A stretch of 64,000 bases of DNA from Microbacterium oleivorans NBRC 103075 (GTDB lineage: Bacteria > Actinomycetota > Actinomycetes > Actinomycetales > Microbacteriaceae). The first letter of the stretch is position 1. The number at the start of each line of letters is the position of its first letter. Shown in pieces: positions 57,684 through 64,000 of this stretch. Where the stretch lies: positions 31,411 to 95,410 of the forward strand of contig NZ_BCRG01000006.1 in assembly GCF_001552475.1 (NCBI RefSeq), read 5' to 3'. Position numbers and translations under genes: made by a program. The notes beneath the pieces are model-generated. The model worked only from the letters and a program-made list of their open reading frames with translations. It was not told the DNA's origin and did not search any database.

Positions 57684-58517
57684 ATGGACGACCGGTACGG
57701 AATGGATGCGCTCGCCTCAGGCTGGCGAGACACAGGGCGGCCCACCGTGGCCACGGTGCCCGCGGAGCGCGGCCTCGTCGTGGAACTCGCCGGGGACGAC
57801 TTCGTCGGAGCGGTGATCGGCGTGACCGCCGGACACGTCGAGCTCGAGGACCGGCACGGCCGGGTCCGCCTGTTCCCGATCGGCGGGGGTTTCCTTGTCG
57901 ACGGGCGACCCGTCCAGCTCGTACCGCCCCGCGCCGCCGCGCCCACGGGTCGCACGCGAACCGCCTCGGGATCGTTCGCCGATCCGCAGGCGCGAGCTCG
58001 CGTCGCGCGGGCGTCGCGCATTCTCGTCGAGGGACGGCACGACGCCGAGCTGGTCGAGAAGGTGTGGGGCGCCGACCTCCGCATCGAAGGTGTCGTCGTC
58101 GAATACCTGCAGGGCGTCGACCTTCTCGAGGACCTGCTCCGCGCCGAGCCGCCCACCGCGGAGCGTCGGTACGGGGTCCTCGTCGACCACCTCGTGCCGG
58201 GCTCGAAGGAGACGCGAATCGCCGAGCAGATTCTCCGCGGCCCGCACGGACCGCACCTCAAGATCGTCGGCCACCCCTATATCGACGTCTGGCAGTGCGT
58301 CACACCGCGCGCGCTCGGGATCGCCGCCTGGCCGGAGATCCCCCGCGGGATCGAGTGGAAGAAGGGCGTCAGTCGGGCCCTCGGCTGGCCCGCCGAGGAT
58401 CAGACCGACATCGCCCACAACTGGCAGCGCATCCTCGGATCCGTCACGACCTTCCGCGACCTCGACCCCGCCCTCCTCGGCCGTGTCGAGGAACTCATCG
58501 ATTTCGTGACCGCATGA
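57684..58517 (+). CDS. DUF3097 protein with Toprim-like features
   Basis: A 277-residue actinobacterial DUF3097 protein. An N-terminal strand-rich part (about 20-75) is followed by ILVEGRHDAELVEKVWG (about 110-126) and VLVDHLVPGSKE (about 170), resembling the conserved Glu and DxD-like segments of a Toprim fold; a nuclease or primase-like activity is possible but unproven. TAGGCT (57658-57663) is 20 nt upstream with GGGAGGTG as ribosome-binding site. Divergent from the TPM gene. Confidence 0.78.
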   Translation: MDDRYGMDALASGWRDTGRPTVATVPAERGLVVELAGDDFVGAVIGVTAGHVELEDRHGRVRLFPIGGGFLVDGRPVQLVPPRAAAPTGRTRTASGSFADPQARARVARASRILVEGRHDAELVEKVWGADLRIEGVVVEYLQGVDLLEDLLRAEPPTAERRYGVLVDHLVPGSKETRIAEQILRGPHGPHLKIVGHPYIDVWQCVTPRALGIAAWPEIPRGIEWKKGVSRALGWPAEDQTDIAHNWQRILGSVTTFRDLDPALLGRVEELIDFVTA

Positions 58518-58576
58518 GCGGCCGACGCAAGGGGCGGCCCGCAGAGGCGCCGGACACCGCGGGATACCCTGGTCGC

Positions 58577-59323
58577 ATGCCCGACCCCGACGCGCCCGAG
58601 TCGGCGCCGCGCTTCCGCGACAAGCCCGTCTCGTTCGTCCGGCGGAGCGGTCGCATGAGCGACGGACAGGAGCGTGCCTGGGAGGATCACTCGGGCACGT
58701 ACCTGCTCGAGGTGGAGCGGGATGCCGCGGCCACCAGCATCCGTCCGGGGTCGACGATCGACCCCGTCGCCGAGTTCGGTCGTGCGGCGGCGCTCGTCGT
58801 CGAGATCGGATCTGGCCAGGGGCACGCGATCGTGCACGCCGCGGCGCGCACCCCCGAGACGGACTTCATCGCCGTCGAGGTCTTCCGCGCGGGTCTCGCC
58901 CGGACGATGCTCGACGCCGACCGTGCGCGGGTCCGCAACCTGCGGCTCGTCGAGGCGAACGCGCCCGAGGTCCTCGAGCACCTGCTGCCGGAAGCATCCG
59001 TCGACGAGGTGTGGATCTTCTTCCCCGACCCGTGGCACAAGAACAAGCACAACAAACGACGACTCGTCGCAGACGGGTTCCCGGAGATCGCTGCCCGTGC
59101 GCTCCGCGACGGTGGTGTCCTGCGCCTCGCCACCGACTGGGAGGACTACGCCCGCCAGATGCGCGACGTCCTGGCGGATGCCTCCGACTTCGAGCCCGCG
59201 TTCGAGGGGGAGTGGGCGGAGCGTTTCGATGGCCGTGTCATGACCGCCTTCGAGCGCAAGGGCATCGCGAAGGGACGGGATATCCGCGACCTCACCTACC
59301 GGCGCCGTCCCCGGACGGCGTGA
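58577..59323 (+). CDS. trmB: tRNA (guanine-N7-)-methyltransferase
   Basis: Methylates G46 of tRNA. The 248-residue SAM enzyme has motif I VVEIGSGQGHAI, the acidic loop FIAVEVFRAG and the diagnostic FFPDPWHKNKHNKRR. TACCCT (58565-58570) precedes the ATG by 6 nt; the ORF extending to 57485 is a shadow of DUF3097. Stop and next start overlap by one base (TGATG). Confidence 0.94.
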   Translation: MPDPDAPESAPRFRDKPVSFVRRSGRMSDGQERAWEDHSGTYLLEVERDAAATSIRPGSTIDPVAEFGRAAALVVEIGSGQGHAIVHAAARTPETDFIAVEVFRAGLARTMLDADRARVRNLRLVEANAPEVLEHLLPEASVDEVWIFFPDPWHKNKHNKRRLVADGFPEIAARALRDGGVLRLATDWEDYARQMRDVLADASDFEPAFEGEWAERFDGRVMTAFERKGIAKGRDIRDLTYRRRPRTA

Positions 59324-60174
59324 TGGTCCGCGCTGACGGAGAGACGCGTCCCGTGCTCGACGTACGCGTCGTTCCGGCGCTCCTGGTGTGCCTGGCCGCA
59401 CCCGCATTCTTCGTGCTGCTGACGCCGTGGTTGGGGTGGCTGTTGCTCGCGGCGGGCCTCGCGCTCGCCGTGGCCTTCGAACGGCGGGATGTCGCGGCGT
59501 CCGGGCCCTCCCTCACGCGCGACCTGTCGCTGATCGCGATCGGGATGCTGATCGTCAGCGTCATCCCGTTGAAGGCCGAACTCGACAACGCGGCCATGAT
59601 CCGGTTCACCCTCGCCCTCGGCGGGGCCGTGCTGGTGCCGTATCTGGTGTCGCGCTTCGTGTACCGAGACCACGCGATCCGGTTCCCGTGGCGAGGCGGC
59701 GGCCGGTGGACGCGGTGGCAGTGGGCCTGGCTGGTGGCCGTCCTTGTCCTCGGGTGGCTGCTGCTGCCGTTCTACTTCATCACGTCGGGCGTGTACGAGA
59801 ACTGGCCGGTCGTGGACACGCCGGACCTCATCGCGCGGCTGTTCGTCGGTGTCGGCGCGGTAGGCATCTGGGACGAGCTGTTCTTCATCTGCACCTGCTT
59901 CGCGCTGTTGCGCCGTCACTTCGTGGACGCCACGGCCAACGTTCTGCAGGCCGTCGTGTTCGTGTCGTTCCTCTGGGAGCTCGGGTACCGCGCCTGGGGC
60001 CCGGCGCTCACGATCCCGTTCGCGCTGCTGCAGGCAGTCATCTTCTTGCGGACGAAGTCGCTCGCCTACGTCGTGACGGTGCACCTGCTGTTCGACGCCG
60101 TCGTCTTCGCCGTGCTGGTCCACGCCCACAACCCGGGGCTCCTCGACGGTATCTTCCTGGTCCCGGCGCCCTGA
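59323..60174 (+). CDS. Polytopic membrane protein, CPBP-like with degenerate motif
   Basis: A 283-residue protein with about eight membrane helices. The helix containing WDELFFICTCFALLRR (about 185-200) resembles CPBP intramembrane protease motif 1 (EExxxR) but with Asp-Glu and no matching Arg, followed by FLWELGYRAWG; if a protease, the site is altered. No lipoprotein or immunity context is nearby. [15 protein letters not shown] coupled to trmB. Confidence 0.62.
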   Translation: MVRADGETRPVLDVRVVPALLVCLAAPAFFVLLTPWLGWLLLAAGLALAVAFERRDVAASGPSLTRDLSLIAIGMLIVSVIPLKAELDNAAMIRFTLALGGAVLVPYLVSRFVYRDHAIRFPWRGGGRWTRWQWAWLVAVLVLGWLLLPFYFITSGVYENWPVVDTPDLIARLFVGVGAVGIWDELFFICTCFALLRRHFVDATANVLQAVVFVSFLWELGYRAWGPALTIPFALLQAVIFLRTKSLAYVVTVHLLFDAVVFAVLVHAHNPGLLDGIFLVPAP

Positions 60175-60191
60175 CGCGACCTCGGGCGACG

Positions 60192-60231
60192 TGTCAAGCC
60201 CCGGTGCTGTACCGCCGGTGGGTGTGAGCCT
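60192..60231 (+). promoter_or_regulatory. TGTCAAG...GAGCCT two-block motif upstream of the PPOX gene
   Basis: TGTCAAGCCC (60192-60201) followed after 27 nt by GAGCCT (60226-60231). The same block with similar spacing precedes the genes at 60839 and 63518. Interpreted as an upstream regulator site plus -10-like element; unproven. Confidence 0.45.
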
Positions 60232-60255
60232 GAGGGGGAGACGAAGGAGGGCCCC

Positions 60256-60738
60256 ATGGCCACCGAGAACGATCCCCGCGCGACACTCATCGACCTCCTG
60301 CCGAAGTTCCGCTTCGCGATGGTCACCACGACCAACGACGAGGGTGCGCTGACTGCGCGGCCCCTCACGGTGCAGGACCGCGAGTTCGACGGCGACCTCT
60401 GGTTCATCGTCGGCCGCGATTCGTCCGTGGCATCCCACGTCGCCACCCGTCCCCACGTGGGCGTCGCGCTCAGCGCGAACGACGCGTGGGTCTCGCTCGC
60501 CGGGCGCGCAGAGATCGTCGACGACCTGGCGCGGTTGCGCGAGTACTGGTCGCCGGCCGTCGAGGCGTGGTTCCCCGAAGGACCCGAGGACCCCAACATC
60601 ACGCTCCTCAAGATCGACGCCGTCTCGGGAGAGTACTGGAGCAGCCCCGGTGGGGTCGTCGCCTCGATCGTGAGCCTGGTGAAGTCCAAGGTCACGGGCC
60701 AGGCGTACGAGGGCAAGAACGACACCGTCGAGCTCTGA
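60256..60738 (+). CDS. Pyridoxamine 5'-phosphate oxidase-family (general stress) protein
   Basis: A 160-residue split-barrel flavin/cofactor-binding protein of the GSP26/COG3871 group: FRFAMVTTTNDEGALTARPLTVQ, then LWFIVGRDSSVASHV and a C-terminal helix. Members are general stress proteins. A good AAGGAGG lies a few bases before the ATG. Shares the TGTCAAG upstream motif with two small acidic-protein genes. Confidence 0.85.
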   Translation: MATENDPRATLIDLLPKFRFAMVTTTNDEGALTARPLTVQDREFDGDLWFIVGRDSSVASHVATRPHVGVALSANDAWVSLAGRAEIVDDLARLREYWSPAVEAWFPEGPEDPNITLLKIDAVSGEYWSSPGGVVASIVSLVKSKVTGQAYEGKNDTVEL

Positions 60739-60761
60739 ACCCGCTCCTCAGGATGAGGGTC

Positions 60762-60801
60762 TGTCAAGGCCCTCTCTGCCCACGGAGCGGGTGCGTACCG
60801 T
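60762..60801 (+). promoter_or_regulatory. TGTCAAG...TACCGT two-block motif upstream of a small acidic protein gene
   Basis: TGTCAAGGCC (60762-60771) with TACCGT 27 nt downstream (60796-60801). Second of three copies of this arrangement. Confidence 0.45.
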
Positions 60802-60838
60802 CGCCGACACGTGACCGATAACGACCGGAAGGACCGCG

Positions 60839-60994
60839 ATGAGCGACACGAACGGCTCGGACGAGCACAACACGCAGGGAGTCGCGGACGAGCAGTCCGA
60901 GGCGGACACCGCGTCGGGCGGATCGCCCGATGAGAACCCGCCCGTGACGACCGACGAGGATGGCACCCCCATCGAGAACCCTTCGGGGGGCTGA
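60839..60994 (+). CDS. Small acidic disordered protein
   Basis: A 51-residue, Asp/Glu/Ser/Gly-rich protein (begins MSDTNGSDEHNTQG) with no hydrophobic core, likely disordered. GGAAGGA lies just before the ATG, and the upstream TGTCAAG block supports real expression. Function unknown; resembles stress-induced hydrophilic proteins in character only. Confidence 0.6.
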   Translation: MSDTNGSDEHNTQGVADEQSEADTASGGSPDENPPVTTDEDGTPIENPSGG

Positions 60995-61009
60995 GTCCGC
61001 TTCGGCGGT

Positions 61010-61582
61010 TCAGACCTGCCGTCGCACCTGGACGTTCGTCCGCAGTGCGACGGCAGTTCCGTGTCCGGACGGCGCCGGATCGGACGCGAGCCTGGCGTGA
61101 GTCTCGACGTCGAATCGCGTGTCGCCGTAGCGGAGCTTCTGACGTTCGACGCCCTCTGCGAGGAATCCGGCGGCGAGAGCGACGCGACAGGATGACGGAT
61201 TGTTCACGCGGTGGCCCAGTTCGAGTCGGTGGAGACCGGAGGCGAAGGCCCACTCGCTGACGCGGGCGAGCGCTGCGGTCGCGATCCCCTTCCCTCGTGC
61301 GGGCGCCGCAAGCCAGTACGACATCCAGGCGGTCTGATGGCGGAACTCGATGCCCGTCGCGCCGATGTTGCCGACGGCGTGCCCGTCGGCCTCGACGGCC
61401 CAATTCTTCGCGCTGTCGTCGAAGCGGAGGGACCGTGCGATGAACTCACGCGCGGCGTCTGGAGCGGACAGGTCCGCGCTGCCGAACTGGGGTGCGAGAT
61501 CGGCCGCGCTTCGCGCAGCTCGGCTGAGATCGTCGGCGTCGTCGAGGCTCCAGGGGCGCAGGAGGATGGTCATCCCCGCCAT
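61010..61582 (-). CDS. GNAT N-acetyltransferase, RimJ/RimL-like
   Basis: A 190-residue GNAT: N-terminal LRPWSLDDADDLSRAA, acetyl-CoA loop LAAPARGKGIATAALARVSEWAF and C-terminal NPSSCRVALAAGFLAEGVERQ, the RimJ/RimL ribosomal-protein acetyltransferase style. Start is ATG 61582; ATG 61573 three codons later is equally possible. Substrate unknown. It shares its direction with a small membrane-protein gene upstream. Confidence 0.82.
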   Translation of the reverse strand: MAGMTILLRPWSLDDADDLSRAARSAADLAPQFGSADLSAPDAAREFIARSLRFDDSAKNWAVEADGHAVGNIGATGIEFRHQTAWMSYWLAAPARGKGIATAALARVSEWAFASGLHRLELGHRVNNPSSCRVALAAGFLAEGVERQKLRYGDTRFDVETHARLASDPAPSGHGTAVALRTNVQVRRQV

Positions 61583-61596
61583 GCTCGCAGGCGTAC

Positions 61597-61779
61597 TCAG
61601 AACCGGGCGAGGAGCGACGGACCGAATGCGACCAGCAGGGCGACGGGAACGATCAGAAGACTCGTCGCGGCGATTCCGATGGCGACGATGGTGCCCAACA
61701 CCGAGAGCACTGCGGCGGACGTCGTCGTGCCCACGCGGGCGCCGGAGCGTGGGGAAGTGGAGAGTGTCGCGGTAGCCAT
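61597..61779 (-). CDS. 60-residue membrane protein
   Basis: A small protein with a polar N-terminus (Thr/Ser-rich) and a long hydrophobic stretch (about 22-55) that may form one or two membrane helices. TAACGT (61791-61786) ends 6 nt before the ATG, the same leaderless spacing as many genes here, which supports it being real. Function unknown. Confidence 0.55.
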   Translation of the reverse strand: MATATLSTSPRSGARVGTTTSAAVLSVLGTIVAIGIAATSLLIVPVALLVAFGPSLLARF

Positions 61780-61859
61780 ACTCCGACGTTACGAACGGAG
61801 GTATTCCTTCCGTGTCCGCCCTGAGGTGTGCGGAGGTCATCCTTCGGGATGATGTCGGC

Positions 61860-62904
61860 TCAGAACGGTGGTGGGTCGGTGGTGAATCGCGGGATGCGGC
61901 GTTCGGGTTGGACGAGGTAGACCCGCCCTGCGGGAGAGGTCCGTTCGAGCGTTCCGCCGGGTTGGGATCGCACTTGCCAGTCGGTGTGGTGTTTGAGGGT
62001 GTGATGCCCTCGGCAGAGCGGGGCGAGGTTCGTGGCGTCGGTTGCGCCGCCGTGGTGCCAGTCGATGGTGTGGTCGATGTCGCACCGATCGGCGGGGATC
62101 CCGCATCCATCCGGATGCCGCCCCGCACAGCTCGCGAGCCCGATCGAGGGGGATCGGGCCCACGCCGTCGACCTGCGCGGTAGGACCGTCGCCGGTGAGG
62201 AGGGTGAGGGCGGGGACGGTGATCGTGACCGTCGGGCGGATGCCACGGGCAGTGTCGGGCAGGGACGTGGTCTCGCCGTCGATGAGCAGGTCTCCGAACA
62301 CGTCGGCGCGTTTCTGGTCGAGAGTGCGTTCATCGTCTGCCGCGTCGAGGGTCTTCGCGATCGCGGTGAGCCTGCCGTAGATCGCGTTCGCTTCGACCGC
62401 GGGGAGGTGCGCGGTGAGCCACGCCATCCCATCCACACCCGGTTCAACCTGCACGTGCCGGTAGGCGACAGCGTCCGTGTGACGCTCTGCGATCGTCGCT
62501 TCACGTTCACGGTCGACGATCCTTCTCAGCGCACGACGGAACGGACCGGTCGGCATCTGCTCAGCAAGGGTCAACACCTCCGCGACGAGCTCGTCGCGAA
62601 CGTCCTCGAGCTCATCCAGTCCCTCGACGATGATCGTCGCGTGCGTCTCGGTGATGTCCGCATGGCTCATTGATTCCCACACCTGCGGGTACCGGTACAC
62701 GAGCGCCCGCCCGATGCCCATGAGCCGGCTCGCGGCATGCTCGGTGATCCGCAACGCGGAGGCGACTTCGAGGCGCACCGACCGTTCCACCAGCACCGCC
62801 GTGCGCTCATCCCGGGTCGCGGCTTTGATCGCGTCATCCCACAGCTCGACGATGCACCGGTACCGCTGCGCTGCATGGATGGTCGCCATGTCCGCGCACA
62901 TCAC
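61860..62904 (-). pseudogene. DUF222/HNH endonuclease gene broken by an internal deletion and frameshift
   Basis: The first part (from 62904 down to about 62125) encodes a normal DUF222 helical domain (RSVRLEVASALRITEHAASRLM ...), ending LDRARELCGAASGWMRD. The HNH part (CGIPADRCDIDHTIDWHHGG ... LCRGHHTLKHH) continues in another frame to the stop at 61860. In intact relatives about 50 residues with an RVLTDP-type segment separate these blocks; here they abut, so an out-of-frame deletion of roughly 150 nt near 62115-62130 joined them. Neither reading frame gives a full protein. An in-frame stop upstream also leaves a start only at 62904-62907. Confidence 0.75.
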
Positions 62905-63059
62905 GACCCAGTCGAGGGTCGTCGGGATCCCTTCCGGAACCTCTGTGTGATCTCGACGACCACACCGCGCGTGATCCGCACCTGGCGGGGCGCGGTCACA
63001 CTCGCACCGGAACCGCTCACCGACGCCTCATAGACTGGCGGAGGACCTCGACAAGGTCC

Positions 63060-63100
63060 CCGGACGAGGGTTCAGTACCCGGTGAGCGACAAGACTGGCC
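63060..63100 (+). promoter_or_regulatory. Guanidine-III (ykkC-III) riboswitch upstream of gdx
   Basis: The leader carries the blocks CCGGACGAGG, GTACCCGG and CGACAAGACTGG in the order and spacing of the ykkC-III class: CCGG pairs with CCGG, and TCAGT (63072-63076) can pair with ACTGG (63094-63098) as the pseudoknot. The 3' strand of the pseudoknot abuts the AGGAGG ribosome-binding site, so guanidine binding would control [11 protein letters not shown]. A TAGACT -10-like element lies at 63031-63036. Confidence 0.85.
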
Positions 63101-63112
63101 AGGAGGTCAGTC

Positions 63113-63433
63113 ATGCTGTCATGGATCGTTCTCATCGTCGCTGGGATGCTCGAAGCCGTGTGGGCCACCGCGCTCGGCCGCTCCGAAGGCTTCACGAAGC
63201 TCTGGCCCACGGTCATCTTCGGTGTCGCGCTCGTGGCCAGCATGGGCGGCCTCGCCTTCGCGCTGCGGGAGATCCCGACGGGAACCGGTTACGCCGTGTG
63301 GGTCGGCATCGGGGCATCCCTGACGGTCATCTGGGCGATGGCGACCGGCGCCGAATCGGTTTCGCTGATCAAGATCCTGCTCGTCCTCGGGCTCGTCGCC
63401 TGCATCGTCGGGCTGAAACTCGTCTCCGACTGA
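63113..63433 (+). CDS. gdx: Guanidinium exporter of the SMR family (Gdx/SugE)
   Basis: A 106-residue four-helix SMR transporter. Helix 1 has the essential glutamate (Glu14 in AGMLEAVWA), Gdx-specific GxGYAVWxGIG appears as TGYAVWVGIGAS. Gdx antiports guanidinium against protons; the guanidine-III riboswitch directly upstream independently supports this over a quaternary-ammonium role. Single copy, so probably an antiparallel homodimer. Confidence 0.92.
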   Translation: MLSWIVLIVAGMLEAVWATALGRSEGFTKLWPTVIFGVALVASMGGLAFALREIPTGTGYAVWVGIGASLTVIWAMATGAESVSLIKILLVLGLVACIVGLKLVSD

Positions 63434-63443
63434 CGTCGCGAGC

Positions 63444-63482
63444 TGTCAAGCCCGCGCGACCGGCCGCAGGCCGCGTTAGCCT
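63444..63482 (+). promoter_or_regulatory. TGTCAAG...TAGCCT two-block motif upstream of a small protein gene
   Basis: TGTCAAGCCC (63444-63453) with TAGCCT 26 nt downstream (63477-63482). Third copy of the arrangement seen at 60192 and 60762. Confidence 0.45.
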
Positions 63483-63517
63483 CGCGATCACGCAGGCACC
63501 CGATCACGGAGGACGAC

Positions 63518-63664
63518 ATGTCAGTCGAAGAGCGCAGCACGGACGAGAACGCCTACGAGGGGCCGGATGTCGAGCTCCCTACGGACGACGGAGCCGTCCC
63601 CGGCGGCATCCCGCCGTTCGGTCACCCGATCGACTCCGACGAAGGCGCCGACGAGAGCGAGTGA
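63518..63664 (+). CDS. Small acidic protein
   Basis: A 48-residue Asp/Glu/Pro/Gly-rich protein (begins MSVEERSTDENAYEG), no membrane segment, probably disordered. GGAGGA lies 4 nt upstream of the ATG and a clear terminator follows, so it is likely a real monocistronic gene. Function unknown; in character like the 51-residue protein at 60839 although no convincing alignment is seen. Confidence 0.6.
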   Translation: MSVEERSTDENAYEGPDVELPTDDGAVPGGIPPFGHPIDSDEGADESE

Positions 63665-63680
63665 CGCTCCGCGGGAACGA

Positions 63681-63713
63681 CGAAGGGGACCCGGCGATGC
63701 CGAGTCCCCTTCG
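63681..63713. terminator. Hairpin terminator
   Basis: Arms CGAAGGGGAC (63681-63690) and GTCCCCTTCG (63704-63713) with an inner CGGC/GCCG pairing. It follows the small acidic protein gene and also lies beyond the 3' end of the minus-strand tRNA, so it may serve both. Confidence 0.75.
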
Positions 63714-63721
63714 TTCCACTG

Positions 63722-63794
63722 TGCCCCCGGAGGGATTCGAACCCCCGACTTCTGGTACCGGAAACCAACGCTCTATCCCCTGAGCTACGGAGGC
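63722..63794 (-). tRNA. tRNA-Arg(CCG)
   Basis: A 73-nt cloverleaf: acceptor arms GCCTCCG/CGGGGGC with discriminator A, D-arm GCTC...GAGC, anticodon stem TTGGT/ACCAG with loop TTCCGGT giving anticodon CCG (reads CGG), and T-loop TTCGAAT closed by GGGGG/CCCTC-type pairing. No encoded CCA is seen. Confidence 0.93.
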
Positions 63795-63865
63795 GTACCG
63801 ATCGAGACTATCACCGGTCCGGTCGCGATCGTGCCCACGCTCACCCCGTCGCATAGCCTGATCCG

Positions 63866-64000
63866 ATGACCCCGTCCGCGCCCTCTCGTGCCGCTCGGGC
63901 ACAGCTCGTCCAGCTCGTCGAGTCGGTCGCCAGCGGCGCGATCCAGCCGGGCTTCGAGACCCTCCGAAGCATGCCCGCCGTGCCGGGGGCGCGGCCGGCC
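63866..64000 (+). CDS. Start of an unidentified gene, cut by the window end
   Basis: An open frame of 45 codons (begins MTPSAPSRAARAQLVQLVES) reaches the window edge. TAGCCT (63854-63859) lies 6 nt before the ATG, the leaderless pattern. Too little is present to name the product; it does not look like ArgS, which often neighbours this tRNA. Confidence 0.5.
   Translation, partial: MTPSAPSRAARAQLVQLVESVASGAIQPGFETLRSMPAVPGARPA

Noticed and set aside
60192..60198. TGTCAAG read as a minus-strand -35 (TTGACA)
   Set aside because: At none of the three copies is there a -10 hexamer at 16-18 nt on the minus strand, while a -10-like element is present downstream on the plus strand.
63113..63433. Quaternary-ammonium resistance gene (QacE/EmrE)
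   Set aside because: The sequence follows the Gdx subtype and the guanidine-III riboswitch argues for guanidinium export.

Overview
The window is high-GC actinobacterial chromosome and most resembles Microbacterium or a close relative (Microbacteriaceae). Support comes from GC-rich codon use with frequent GTG starts, a WhiB protein, the SigH/RsrA mycothiol-type redox switch, Kgd, PdtaS, LpqB, GuaB1 and many apparently leaderless genes. The gene order mtrB-lpqB-comF-hpf-secA ... Rv3235-like ... pdtaS-whiB1 ... rsgA-aroA ... sigH-rsrA follows the Mycobacterium tuberculosis Rv3245c-Rv3219 neighbourhood, so most of the first 23 kb is vertically inherited core. I see no phage, insertion sequence, CRISPR array or rRNA operon.

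Layout. 1-4.8 kb: tail of MtrB kinase, LpqB, ComF and the hibernation factor HPF, closed by a strong terminator. 4.8-12.7 kb: serine hydrolase, a coiled-coil protein related to a second gene at 55.6 kb, SecA, an AlaA-like aminotransferase and small conserved actinobacterial proteins. 12.8-17.5 kb: a SAF/CpaB-like and CpaE-like pair without pilus genes, PdtaS, WhiB1 and a peroxiredoxin. 17.5-23.2 kb: RsgA, AroA, a DUF3060 lipoprotein beside a two-component system, then SigH-RsrA behind a sigma-R-type promoter. 23.3-31 kb: Kgd, GuaB1 and two CNNM/CorC-type transporters preceded by a Pro/Asp-rich leader ORF. 31-46 kb: mixed metabolism (OYE, NnrD, GT87-like enzyme, thiamine-binding protein, MFS carriers, MetX/MetY, SDR, PRTase, Ung) and a thermolysin-family protease paired with an emfourin-type inhibitor. 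46.2-51.1 kb: a complete five-gene peptide ABC importer. 51.2-60.2 kb: hydrolase, phosphatase, arginase-family protein, PspA, TPM-domain protein, DUF3097 and TrmB. 60.2-64 kb: stress-type small genes sharing an upstream TGTCAAG motif, a broken DUF222/HNH gene, a guanidine-III riboswitch controlling a Gdx exporter, tRNA-Arg(CCG) and a gene cut by the window end.

Themes. Envelope and protein homeostasis (MtrB, LpqB, SecA, PspA, TPM protein), redox stress (SigH/RsrA, peroxiredoxin, AhpD-like protein) and ion or small-molecule export (CNNM pair, Gdx) dominate. The observations most worth following are: a DNA word (GGATGCC/GGCATCC) present about six times more often than composition predicts; the leader ORF coupled to the CNNM operon; two possible SigH start codons behind an autoregulatory promoter; and a shared two-block promoter motif in front of three small or stress-type genes. 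No gene-free stretch exceeds about 210 bases; the longest are 16458-16666 (whiB1 upstream region with a palindrome) and 62905-63112 (riboswitch leader).
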